Positions 1-5,765 of a DNA stretch of 9,445 nt are shown here, in pieces; position 1 is the first letter of the stretch, and every line of letters begins with the position of its first letter. This DNA is from Bacteroidales bacterium UBA5266 (GTDB taxonomy: Bacteria > Bacteroidota > Bacteroidia > Bacteroidales > WCHB1-69): contig DHTG01000083.1 of the NCBI GenBank assembly GCA_002411545.1, positions 1-9,445 on the forward strand. The letters are read 5' to 3'. The notes under the pieces are model-generated. The model searched no databases. It had not been told where the DNA came from and saw only the letters and a list, made by a program, of their open reading frames with translations. The position numbers and the translations under genes were made by a program.

Positions 1-140
1 ATATTGCCCGTTGCTGTTTGTAAGGTTATTTCAGAAACGGTAAAGACGTTATTTTTTGTGTTTTGCCCGGATACGATATGGGTAACAAAGATAATGGACA
101 GGATTACTGCGAGATTTTTTGTGTTTTGAAAGTGAGACAT
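1..140 (-). CDS. Secreted protein, N-terminal fragment (possibly alpha/beta hydrolase)
   Basis: The minus strand reads ATG at 138-140 and stays open to the window edge (46 codons), so only the N-terminus is seen. Residues 1 to about 26 form a signal peptide: a polar start, the hydrophobic run LAVILSIIFVTHIV, then SGQ as a likely signal peptidase I site. The mature part begins NTKNNVFTVSEITLQTATGN. A beta-strand of the type 'VTLQTATGxIxGTL' is common at the start of secreted Bacteroidota alpha/beta hydrolases; that family assignment is inference from very few residues. The gene lies 19 nt behind the cupin gene on the same strand, so it is probably the third gene of that transcript. The 15-bp string ATTTTTTGTGTTTTG occurs twice in it (51-65 and 114-128, plus-strand view), giving QNTKN twice. 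The reading frame and signal peptide are fairly certain; the function is not. Confidence 0.6.
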   Translation of the reverse strand, partial: MSHFQNTKNLAVILSIIFVTHIVSGQNTKNNVFTVSEITLQTATGN

Positions 141-159
141 ATATTTTATAATTATCAGA

Positions 160-567
160 TTATTTAGTTCCTATAGGGTCTATACTGTCGGTTTCAACCA
201 TAAGCATAACTGTTTTTTGCGGAGCTCTGGGTCGATGCATTATACCTTTCGAAACGGTTGTCCCTTGAAAAGGATTAAGTTCTATTGTTTTATCTTCCAA
301 ATCAATGAACGGTTTTCCTTCCAGAACAAAAAAGAATTCATCATCGTTTTCATGTTTATGCCAATGGTACTCTCCTTCTACAATACCCATTCTGACAACA
401 CTATCGTTTACTTTTGTCAAACTTTGGTTATACCATGCATCGGTACATTCACGAATGATTGTCGGTACATCAATCAAGCTTTGATGCTCATATTTGATGT
501 TCATATGTTGATTATACTTCTCTTTTTTATCCATTTTATTTATTGAATTTTTAATGTATTTATTCAT
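160..567 (-). CDS. Small cupin-domain protein
   Basis: This is a single-domain cupin of 135 residues with no signal peptide, so it is expected in the cytoplasm. Cupin motif 1 is visible as HWHKHENDDEFFFVLEG. Metal ligands are predicted as His70, His72 and Glu77 (HxHxxxxE), followed by Gly84. Motif 2 supplies His111 in KGIMHRPRAP. The family binds a divalent metal in a small beta-barrel; members serve as dioxygenases, isomerases or binding proteins, and the substrate here cannot be told. Three starts are possible: Met1 (567), Met12 (534) and Met22 (504). Relatives as I recall them begin close to the YEHQSLIDVP segment, so Met12 or Met22 may be the true start and the Lys/Asn-rich first residues may be untranslated leader. 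The gene sits 29 nt behind the GNAT-like gene and 19 nt ahead of the secreted-protein gene, suggesting one transcript. Confidence 0.88.
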   Translation of the reverse strand: MNKYIKNSINKMDKKEKYNQHMNIKYEHQSLIDVPTIIRECTDAWYNQSLTKVNDSVVRMGIVEGEYHWHKHENDDEFFFVLEGKPFIDLEDKTIELNPFQGTTVSKGIMHRPRAPQKTVMLMVETDSIDPIGTK

Positions 568-596
568 AATTATTAACTATTTAATCAATAATTTTA

Positions 597-1721
597 TTAT
601 ATCTCTAATTGATATACTCTTCGTCGTTTATGATTTACGGTTTCGAAATTTTTCCATTGCGACGACATGCGAAGATTGCTTTCCAGTTCGGGGTTAGATT
701 CAGCAAATGTATAGACGCTATTTTTTTTATTTCGCATAATATCCGCAAACAGGATTGCATTTACGCCTTTATTTTGGTAGTTGGGATGTACGGCCATCAA
801 ATACAAATCGAGTAAATCATTCTTTTTTAAAGCTCTCAATAGATAAAACCATCCCAATGGGAATAATCGTCCTTTAGCTTTTTGAAGGGCTTTTGTAAAA
901 CTCGGCATCGCAATCCCAAAGGCAACTACATTGTCTTCATTATCTACAACTACCGAGGTTGTATCTAAACAAAACATGGTAAAATATAATTTGATATAAA
1001 ATTTTATTTGTTTTTCGTTGAGCTTTGTATAACCATATAATTCGGAATAACAAATACCAAGTAAATCGAATATTTTTAAGGCATAGGCATCGACTAATTC
1101 TTTACGCGATGTAAATTTTTTAGGGATTAAATGATATTTTTCTTGCACTATGTGAGCCAATCGAAAGTACTTTTCGGGAAAATCTTCGGGAATCGTAATT
1201 AAATATTCTTTCCAATCGGCCGCTTTAACAAAACCATATTTCTCTATATGTTGGGGATAATATGGATAATTATAAATCGTCGCCAATGTTCCCATACGAT
1301 CAAAGCCTTCTATCAACATACCTTCACGATCGAAATCAGTGAATCCGAGCGGACCGTGAATGGCTGTCATCTCTTTTGATTTAGCCCAGGCAATGGCAGC
1401 ATCTAACAAGGCCTTTGACACATCGTAATCATCTATAAAATCGATCCACCCGAAACGTGCAAAGGTTTGTTTCCACTTCTGATTGGCAACAGGATTGATA
1501 AAAGCAGCTATCCTACCTGCGATTTTACCATTTTTATAGGCTAAATAGTAAACCGATTCACAAAAATCCAGGGCCGGATTTTTCCCTTTTTGCAGGTTCA
1601 ACATATCATCCATCATCAAAGGAATGGCAGCAAATTTACTGTCTTTATAGAGATTAATTCCAAACCAAATGAACTTCTTAAGTTCTTTTTTTGAACGTAC
1701 TAGTTTTATTTCGACTGCCAT
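597..1721 (-). CDS. GNAT-like acyltransferase-fold protein (YghO-like)
   Basis: A 374-residue soluble protein without signal peptide or membrane segments. It resembles a conserved Bacteroidota family annotated as N-acetyltransferase, similar to E. coli YghO. It is about twice the length of a single GNAT domain, consistent with two GNAT-like lobes. The N-terminal lobe has the strand YYLAYKNGKIAGRIAAFI (about 58-75) and the family-typical HGPLGFTDFDREGMLIEGFD (about 122-141). The C-terminal lobe has DLYLMAVHPNYQNKGVNAIL (about 305-324), which corresponds to GNAT motif A. The acetyl-CoA pyrophosphate loop Q/RxxGxG/A reads QNKGVN, so the last position is Asn, and acetyl-CoA binding is uncertain. 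The substrate is unknown. The start at 1721 is 24 nt downstream of a good -7 element. It is the first gene of an apparent three-gene unit with the cupin and a secreted protein. The fold is fairly sure, the activity is not. Confidence 0.85.
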   Translation of the reverse strand: MAVEIKLVRSKKELKKFIWFGINLYKDSKFAAIPLMMDDMLNLQKGKNPALDFCESVYYLAYKNGKIAGRIAAFINPVANQKWKQTFARFGWIDFIDDYDVSKALLDAAIAWAKSKEMTAIHGPLGFTDFDREGMLIEGFDRMGTLATIYNYPYYPQHIEKYGFVKAADWKEYLITIPEDFPEKYFRLAHIVQEKYHLIPKKFTSRKELVDAYALKIFDLLGICYSELYGYTKLNEKQIKFYIKLYFTMFCLDTTSVVVDNEDNVVAFGIAMPSFTKALQKAKGRLFPLGWFYLLRALKKNDLLDLYLMAVHPNYQNKGVNAILFADIMRNKKNSVYTFAESNPELESNLRMSSQWKNFETVNHKRRRVYQLEI

Positions 1722-1744
1722 ATGTTTTTTGTGTTTTTTGGCGA

Positions 1745-1752
1745 CAAAAGTA
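1745..1752 (-). promoter_or_regulatory. Bacteroidota -7 promoter element for the GNAT-cupin unit
   Basis: On the minus strand this reads TACTTTTG, matching the Bacteroidota -7 consensus TAnnTTTG. It would place the transcript start about 17 nt ahead of the ATG at 1721. The leader is A-rich with no Shine-Dalgarno site, as usual in this phylum. No clear -33 TTG is visible. Confidence 0.45.
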
Positions 1753-1914
1753 TAAAAAATATAAATATTACTCCATTTTATATAAATTAGTTTATCTAGT
1801 AGATGTAAAAAAACAAAAAATGAATCAGTTATGAATTAAAAAATTATGATATAAAAAACCTCCCGTCTCCCCAAATAAGAGAAAAAACGTTATTTTATTA
1901 TCTATTCAAATGAT
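1753..1914. other. AT-rich intergenic stretch with no gene
   Basis: This lies between the GNAT-gene promoter and the RAYT remnant. It is very AT-rich, with many stops in all frames, and holds one C-rich island (CCTCCCGTCTCCCC, 1859-1872). I see no RNA gene or ORF. Confidence 0.5.
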
Positions 1915-2144
1915 TTATTGAAAAAATTTGTCATAATTCCATTGTTTTGGATTATTGACAATATAATTTGAAATGTATTGGTAGGATTGAAAATTTCGAA
2001 TGATTTGAACGTAAAACGTGCTTCCCATTGAAAATAATGACATTCGTTTTAATTGTACCACGGTTTTACCGATGATTTGTATTGTTGAATTATCACGGAA
2101 ACAGACCCTAAAATGGGTTTGCCAAACATATTATTTGACTGTAT
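1915..2144 (-). pseudogene. Decayed RAYT (REP-associated tyrosine transposase), C-terminal remnant
   Basis: Minus-strand translation with repairs gives the characteristic C-terminal end of a Bacteroidota RAYT (Y1/HUH transposase, IS200-like). It starts FGKPILGSVSVIIQQYKSSV (from about 2126) and continues KPWYN-stop-NECHYFQWEARF. After a frame change it ends in VQIIRNFQSYQYISNYIV, NNPKQWNYDKFFQ and a TAA at 1915-1917. Intact relatives read roughly 'GSxSxIIRxYKSAVT ... FxWQxRFHDHIIRN ... YIxNNPxxWxxDKF', which matches closely. The damage is one in-frame TAA at 2049-2051, a single-base change from AAA, and one missing base near 2012-2016, where RFH would be expected. The N-terminal catalytic half with the HUH motif is absent. 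The open frame continues rightward through both REP palindromes to about 2215 without a stop. The element is therefore immobile by itself. Confidence 0.82.
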
Positions 2145-2164
2145 GGACACGATATAACGTGTCC
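2145..2164. repeat. REP-like palindrome, copy 1 (degenerate)
   Basis: The sequence GGACACGATATAACGTGTCC has 7-bp arms GGACACG/CGTGTCC around a 6-nt AT centre. It has the same outer arms as copy 2, which lies 27 bp to the right, so the two form a REP doublet. It directly abuts the RAYT remnant, which is the usual genomic association for such repeats. Confidence 0.8.
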
Positions 2165-2191
2165 TAAAACACATTGTTCTTTCACATGATT

Positions 2192-2211
2192 GGACACGAC
2201 ATGTCGTGTCC
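2192..2211. repeat. REP-like palindrome, copy 2 (perfect)
   Basis: GGACACGACATGTCGTGTCC is its own reverse complement over all 20 bp. On the right it continues CTAC (2212-2215), so the ancestral unit was probably a 28-bp palindrome starting GTAG and ending CTAC; the left GTAG is now GATT. The CTA at 2212-2214 is the minus-strand TAG stop of the neighbouring lipoprotein gene. The hairpin lies just behind that gene and may also stop transcription or protect the mRNA end. Confidence 0.85.
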
Positions 2212-2838
2212 CTACGATGGTTTATATTCCAACCTTTTCATTACATTCCCTTCCCCATCATAATAGATTTCTTTACCAGAATGTTTACTATTTTCAAATT
2301 CAATGGTTTGAACCAATTTCCCATTGGCATCATAACGTTTCAATATTCCTTTTCCTTTGGTAAAAAATCCTTCTCCGACAACATAACCTTGAGCATCAAA
2401 ATAACGCCACAGACTATCGTACTGTCCATTTTCATAATATCCTATGAGCTGTTCTTGTTGGTTTTCATAGTAAACGACAAATTGTCCGTTACGCATTCCA
2501 TCTTGATAATGATACACTTCTTTCAAATTTCCATCCAAATAATAGGCAAGCGAGGTCCCGTTTTGTTTGCCCAATTGAAAAGTATCGAGACTTTCAATAG
2601 CTCCATTGCGGTAATAACGAACCATAGCTCCATGTAATAAACCCTTTTCATACGTGGCTTCCATACGTTTTTTCCCATGTTCGTAATACCAAACAGCCCT
2701 ACCGTGCATCTTTTGTCGGCAGTAGGGCACTTCCGATTCGAGCATTCCCTTGGGATAATAGGTTTTTTGTACCTTACAGCAAGCCGATAAAAGACAAGTC
2801 AAAACAATACATACTATATATATCTCATATTTCCTCAT
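2212..2838 (-). CDS. MORN-2 / YwqK-type repeat lipoprotein
   Basis: A 208-residue protein with a lipoprotein signal peptide: hydrophobic residues 5-17 and the lipobox LLSAC, so Cys20 is the predicted lipidation site. The rest is about eight tandem repeats of roughly 22-23 residues with the pattern 'G-x-W-x-Y-Y-x-x-G-x-x-x-x-x-x-Y-x-x-G-x-x-x-G', e.g. HGRAVWYYEHGKKRMEATYE and NGQFVVYYENQQEQLIGYYE. These are MORN-2 repeats of the type grouped as 'YwqK family antitoxin' in databases. That name comes from a B. subtilis toxin-locus protein, and no toxin is seen here, so an antitoxin role should not be assumed. It probably sits in the periplasm or on the outer membrane as a binding scaffold. The stop codon falls in the flanking REP palindrome. 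The gene is transcribed divergently from tRNA-Lys. Confidence 0.88.
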   Translation of the reverse strand: MRKYEIYIVCIVLTCLLSACCKVQKTYYPKGMLESEVPYCRQKMHGRAVWYYEHGKKRMEATYEKGLLHGAMVRYYRNGAIESLDTFQLGKQNGTSLAYYLDGNLKEVYHYQDGMRNGQFVVYYENQQEQLIGYYENGQYDSLWRYFDAQGYVVGEGFFTKGKGILKRYDANGKLVQTIEFENSKHSGKEIYYDGEGNVMKRLEYKPS

Positions 2839-2887
2839 ATGGCCGATTATTTACATTTGCAAAAGTCGTAAAATTTTTGTAGAAAAA

Positions 2888-2895
2888 CAAACATA
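2888..2895 (-). promoter_or_regulatory. Candidate -7 element for the MORN-2 lipoprotein gene
   Basis: The minus strand reads TATGTTTG, a match to TAnnTTTG, giving a leader of about 40-45 nt. No convincing -33 TTG lies at the usual distance, so this is tentative. Confidence 0.35.
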
Positions 2896-2960
2896 GAATC
2901 TATTTTTTGTATACAGACTATGTAAAACAATTCAAATGCAAAAAAAATCATCTTACCTTC

Positions 2961-2989
2961 TTGGTAATAGAATATTTTATGTATTTTTG
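2961..2989 (+). promoter_or_regulatory. Promoter of tRNA-Lys
   Basis: A -33-like TTG (2961-2963) and a -7 TATTTTTG (2982-2989, consensus TAnnTTTG) are spaced 18 nt apart, matching the Bacteroidota housekeeping promoter layout. The tRNA 5' end follows 8 nt after the -7 element, so the primary transcript starts at or just before the mature 5' end. Confidence 0.6.
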
Positions 2990-2997
2990 CAACCCAA

Positions 2998-3073
2998 GTC
3001 TTCGTAGCTCAGCTGGTAGAGCAATTGACTCTTAATCAATGGGTCCGGGGTTCGAGCCCCCGCGAGGACACCA
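2998..3073 (+). tRNA. tRNA-Lys (anticodon CTT)
   Basis: A complete 76-nt cloverleaf can be folded. The acceptor stem GTCTTCG/CGAGGAC has one T-G wobble. The D-arm is GCTCAGCTGGTAGAGC and the anticodon stem ATTGA/TCAAT. The loop CTCTTAA has anticodon CTT at 3031-3033, reading AAG. The T-arm is CGGGG-TTCGAGC-CCCCG. The discriminator base is A, followed by an encoded CCA at 3071-3073. It is a single tRNA gene with its own promoter and terminator; no second tRNA is seen nearby. Confidence 0.97.
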
Positions 3074-3095
3074 AGGAATTCTTTTTCCACTTTTC

Positions 3096-3137
3096 AAACG
3101 TTGAACGCTATGGCTTGTTCAACGTTTTTGTTTTTTT
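3096..3137 (+). terminator. Intrinsic terminator of tRNA-Lys
   Basis: A perfect 11-bp stem AAACGTTGAAC/GTTCAACGTTT (3096-3106 and 3117-3127) with a 10-nt loop is followed by a T-rich tract (TTG then seven T). It starts 23 nt after the tRNA CCA end. Confidence 0.88.
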
Positions 3138-3200
3138 AACATTTTCTTAACTTCTTTAATAACACGTGAATTAACGTTAACTTATCTTTATTTATAATAA

Positions 3201-3245
3201 AAGATGTAGCCCCTACAGGGCTTATAAATGATGAGGGTACATCTT
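3201..3245. repeat. Nested inverted repeat with CCCTAC core
   Basis: Outer arms AAGATGTA (3201-3208) and TACATCTT (3238-3245) are perfect 8-bp complements. Inside lies a small hairpin AGCCC-CTACA-GGGCT (3208-3222). The region is non-coding and about 65 nt behind the tRNA terminator. Short hairpins with a CCCTAC-GGG core are, as I recall, frequent intergenic repeats in Bacteroidota; copy number in this genome cannot be seen from here. Confidence 0.55.
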
Positions 3246-3249
3246 CGTT

Positions 3250-3284
3250 CTACTACTACTACCAAGATTTCGTCCCTACGGGAC
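3250..3284. repeat. CTA triplet run and second CCCTACGGG hairpin
   Basis: CTACTACTACTAC (3250-3262) leads into CAAGATTTC and a hairpin GTCCC-TAC-GGGAC (3272-3284). The core CCCTACGGG matches the core of the upstream hairpin (CCCTACAGGG), so the two probably form one composite intergenic repeat. Confidence 0.5.
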
Positions 3285-3290
3285 TTGTAA

Positions 3291-3549
3291 TCGTTAAGGA
3301 TGCCTGTTTATTTTATTTTTCTAAGCTATCTTAAAAAAAACTATTCTCTGATAAAAGTCAAAAGATTCTCCGTTTCATTGCGTTACTCTAAAAATCTATA
3401 CGTATCAGCTAATATTTACGCACAATGATAACTCCTTATACATCACAGATCCTCTTTATTCCCTTGGAATATTGATTACGGTATATTTTTTGCCGAGGAG
3501 AATATATAAAAAAAATTCAGGATAATACCGAACATAAAAATATTTAATA
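3291..3549. other. Non-coding leader region ahead of the TlpA operon
   Basis: The stretch is AT-rich with no recognisable RNA gene. A 42-codon ORF (3300-3428, plus) exists, but it has no leader signal and a random-looking product, and I do not call it. No strong riboswitch-like fold is evident by eye. Confidence 0.4.
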
Positions 3550-3557
3550 TACATTTG
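3550..3557 (+). promoter_or_regulatory. -7 element of the TlpA-barrel-Omp28 operon
   Basis: TACATTTG matches TAnnTTTG and lies 24 nt ahead of the ATG at 3582, giving a short A-rich leader. No good -33 TTG is seen at 17-23 nt upstream, so an activator or a weak promoter is possible. Confidence 0.5.
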
Positions 3558-3581
3558 CACCCTAAAAAAAACATATAAGAA

Positions 3582-4097
3582 ATGAAAAAATTGATATTTA
3601 CATCCATGATTATGTTCTTTTGGGGACTTAGTTTTGCACAAGAAAGCCAGGCTCCCAAAACTTTCCCTTTACCGAGTGTTGATCTTAAGACAATTGATGG
3701 TAAGAGATTTAATACAAAAGATATTGAAAATGAAGGCAAGCCGATTATTATTTGTTTTTTTGCCACTTGGTGTAAACCTTGCATGGTGGAACTGAAAACC
3801 ATCGCCGATGTGTATGACGAATGGCAAGAAGAAACCGGCGTTAAAATTTATGCCGTTTCCATCGACGATTCACGCTCCAGCGCTAAAGTATTGCCACTGG
3901 TTAACGGAAATGCATGGGAATATGAAGTCTTGTTGGATGAAAATCAAGATTTCAAACGTGCATTAAACGTAAACGATATTCCTCATACCTTTATATTAAA
4001 CGGTAATAAAGAAGTGGTATGGCAACATGCTTCCTATGCTCCCGGTGTGGAAAAGGAATATATCGAAACAGTTAAGAAATTAATGGAAGAAAAATAG
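3582..4097 (+). CDS. TlpA-like exported thioredoxin-fold disulfide reductase
   Basis: A 171-residue exported protein. Residues 1-19 are a signal peptide (MKKLIFTSMIMFFWGLSFA, then Q), placing it in the periplasm, possibly membrane-associated. The thioredoxin/AhpC-TSA type fold is shown by FPLPSVDLKTIDG (28-40), the strand KPIIICFFATW, and the active site WCKPC with Cys64 and Cys67. The cis-proline loop DIPHTFIL follows with Pro134, then a C-terminal strand and helix. TlpA/ResA proteins reduce disulfides in envelope proteins, for example in cytochrome c maturation; no cytochrome genes are present here. The stop is only 5 nt before the next start, so translation is probably coupled to the barrel gene. 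The client is therefore more likely the barrel or the Omp28-like protein of the same operon, which is inference. Confidence 0.92.
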   Translation: MKKLIFTSMIMFFWGLSFAQESQAPKTFPLPSVDLKTIDGKRFNTKDIENEGKPIIICFFATWCKPCMVELKTIADVYDEWQEETGVKIYAVSIDDSRSSAKVLPLVNGNAWEYEVLLDENQDFKRALNVNDIPHTFILNGNKEVVWQHASYAPGVEKEYIETVKKLMEEK

Positions 4098-4102
4098 CAT
4101 AC

Positions 4103-5755
4103 ATGAAACATGTCAGTATAATTGTTTTTGTGATGGCATTGGGATGTACGGCTGTTTTTTCACAAAACAATGTTTTGAATAAAGGTAAAATCAGCGGCAA
4201 TGTGCAATTGGATGCACAATATTATATCCCCGACAGCATGATAGGAGCCGAAGATTTGGAAAACAAAATAAGAGCCAATGTGTTTGCCAATATCAATTAT
4301 GTCAACGGTGGATTTGCGGCCGGCTTTCGTTTTGAGCATTTCGAATGGCCACTGATTGATTTTGAAAAGATAAACTATGTCGGCAGCGGCATTCCTTATT
4401 ATTATGCATCCTACAACCATGAATATTTTGAAGTAACCGTAGGCAGTTTTTACGAACAATTCGGCAGCGGATTGATATACCGTTCCTATGAAGTGCGTAA
4501 CCTCGGGTTCGACAATGCCACCCAAGGGGTGAAACTAAAAGCGAAACCTTATAAAGGAATAACCCTCACCGGTATTTGGGGCAAGCAACGCAATCTTTTT
4601 GTTTACGAAGGTTTGGTACGCGGTATTGATGCCGACATATCTTTGAATGAGATATTTCAAAAAATAGGTTCCTCGAAATTCAGAAGTGGTTTAGGAGCCA
4701 GTTTTGTCAGTAAATTTGAAAAAGACCAAGATCCTGACTATAAACTCCCCCAAAATATAGGAGCCTTTGCCGGTCGTGCTAATTTCGGCTATGCCGGGTT
4801 CAACCTACAAGGGGAATATGCTTGGAAATGCAACGATCCTTCGACCGCCAACGAATTAATCTATAAACCGGGAGAAGCCTTGTTGTTAACCGCATCTTAT
4901 TCCATGAAAGGACTCGGAATTTTCTTGACAGGATTACGTACTGACAACTTTGATTTTAGAACTTTACGAAATTCATCCATCAACAATAACCTCATTAACT
5001 ACATCCCTACCCTTACACGTGAACACGCCTATGCCCTTCCCTCCATGTATGCCTATTCCTCGCAAGCTGTAGGTCAAATCGGATTTCAAGCAGAAGTGAA
5101 TTATAAAATTCCCAAGAAAACTACCATAGGTGGAAGATACGGCACCGATATTATGGTGAACTATTCACGTATACACGGGATAAAGAAAGATTATGTACCT
5201 GAAGCCATCCTTGATAAAGGAATAATCAACGTAAATGGTACTGACGGTTATACGTCTCCTTTCTTTGCCTTTGGGAAAGAAGTGTATTTCGAAGATTTTA
5301 ATATTGAAATCAGCCGACGTTTCAATAAATCATGGAAATTGATAGTAAGTTATGTTTACCTCAACTACAATATGGAAGTTATCGAAGGTCATACGGGCGA
5401 ACCCAATGTGTATGCCCATACATTTATTGCAGACCTTACCTATAAAATCAACGACAGACATGCCCTACGTTTAGAATTGCAACACATGAATACCAAACAA
5501 GATGAGGGCAATTGGGCCTACGGTCAATTGGAATACTCCATTGCACCCCGTTGGTTTTTCTCTGTATTAGACCGCTGGAATTACAGCAAACCTAATAAAC
5601 ATTATTATAATGTCAGCACCTCTTTTGTGCATAAAACATCGAAATTTTCAATCAGTTTTGGCAAACAATACGAAGGTATTTTATGTGTAGGAGGAGTATG
5701 TAGGGTAGTTCCCGCCTCTTACGGATGCAATCTCTCAGTAGTAACAAGTTTTTAA
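4103..5755 (+). CDS. Outer-membrane beta-barrel protein, DUF6029-like
   Basis: A 550-residue exported protein with signal peptide 1-20 (cleavage after VFS, then QNN). The body is a long series of alternating amphipathic, aromatic-rich strands (e.g. GFAAGFRFEHFEW, YFEVTVGSFYEQFGSGL, WKLIVSYVYLNYNMEV, HALRLELQHM), and the chain ends in Phe550, the usual terminal residue of Bam-assembled barrels. Length, the early 'GxISGNVQLDAQYY' segment and the ending fit the Bacteroidota family DUF6029, recognised from memory rather than by search. Its function is unknown to me. Three cysteines sit in the final part (Cys528, Cys533, Cys542), in CVGGVCRVVPASYGC, which is unusual for a barrel. It lies between a TlpA-like and an Omp28-like gene, with gaps of 5 and 10 nt. 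It could be a pore or a surface anchor for the Omp28-like partner. Confidence 0.88.
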   Translation: MKHVSIIVFVMALGCTAVFSQNNVLNKGKISGNVQLDAQYYIPDSMIGAEDLENKIRANVFANINYVNGGFAAGFRFEHFEWPLIDFEKINYVGSGIPYYYASYNHEYFEVTVGSFYEQFGSGLIYRSYEVRNLGFDNATQGVKLKAKPYKGITLTGIWGKQRNLFVYEGLVRGIDADISLNEIFQKIGSSKFRSGLGASFVSKFEKDQDPDYKLPQNIGAFAGRANFGYAGFNLQGEYAWKCNDPSTANELIYKPGEALLLTASYSMKGLGIFLTGLRTDNFDFRTLRNSSINNNLINYIPTLTREHAYALPSMYAYSSQAVGQIGFQAEVNYKIPKKTTIGGRYGTDIMVNYSRIHGIKKDYVPEAILDKGIINVNGTDGYTSPFFAFGKEVYFEDFNIEISRRFNKSWKLIVSYVYLNYNMEVIEGHTGEPNVYAHTFIADLTYKINDRHALRLELQHMNTKQDEGNWAYGQLEYSIAPRWFFSVLDRWNYSKPNKHYYNVSTSFVHKTSKFSISFGKQYEGILCVGGVCRVVPASYGCNLSVVTSF

Positions 5756-5765
5756 ATGATCTAAC

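Noticed and set aside
217..546. Plus-strand ORF of 109 codons across the cupin gene
   Set aside because: Shadow frame of the cupin gene; the opposite strand has clear cupin metal ligands.
2206..2637. Plus-strand ORF of 143 codons over the MORN-2 gene
   Set aside because: Antisense shadow; the Phe/Ile-rich product mirrors the Tyr/Glu/Asn-rich repeats of the real gene.
2212..2838. Toxin-antitoxin locus suggested by the 'YwqK antitoxin' family label
   Set aside because: No toxin gene is next to it, and the protein is a predicted lipoprotein of MORN-2 repeats; the label is inherited from one B. subtilis locus.
3201..3284. CRISPR-like repeats
   Set aside because: Only two short hairpins with different flanks; no regular repeat-spacer spacing and no cas genes.
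3300..3428. Short plus-strand ORF of 42 codons
   Set aside because: Product has no motif or signal peptide, there is no promoter or leader, and the region carries repeat-like non-coding sequence.
3476..3802. Minus-strand ORF over the TlpA-like gene start
   Set aside because: Overlaps the signal peptide and active site of a clear thioredoxin on the other strand; no family features.
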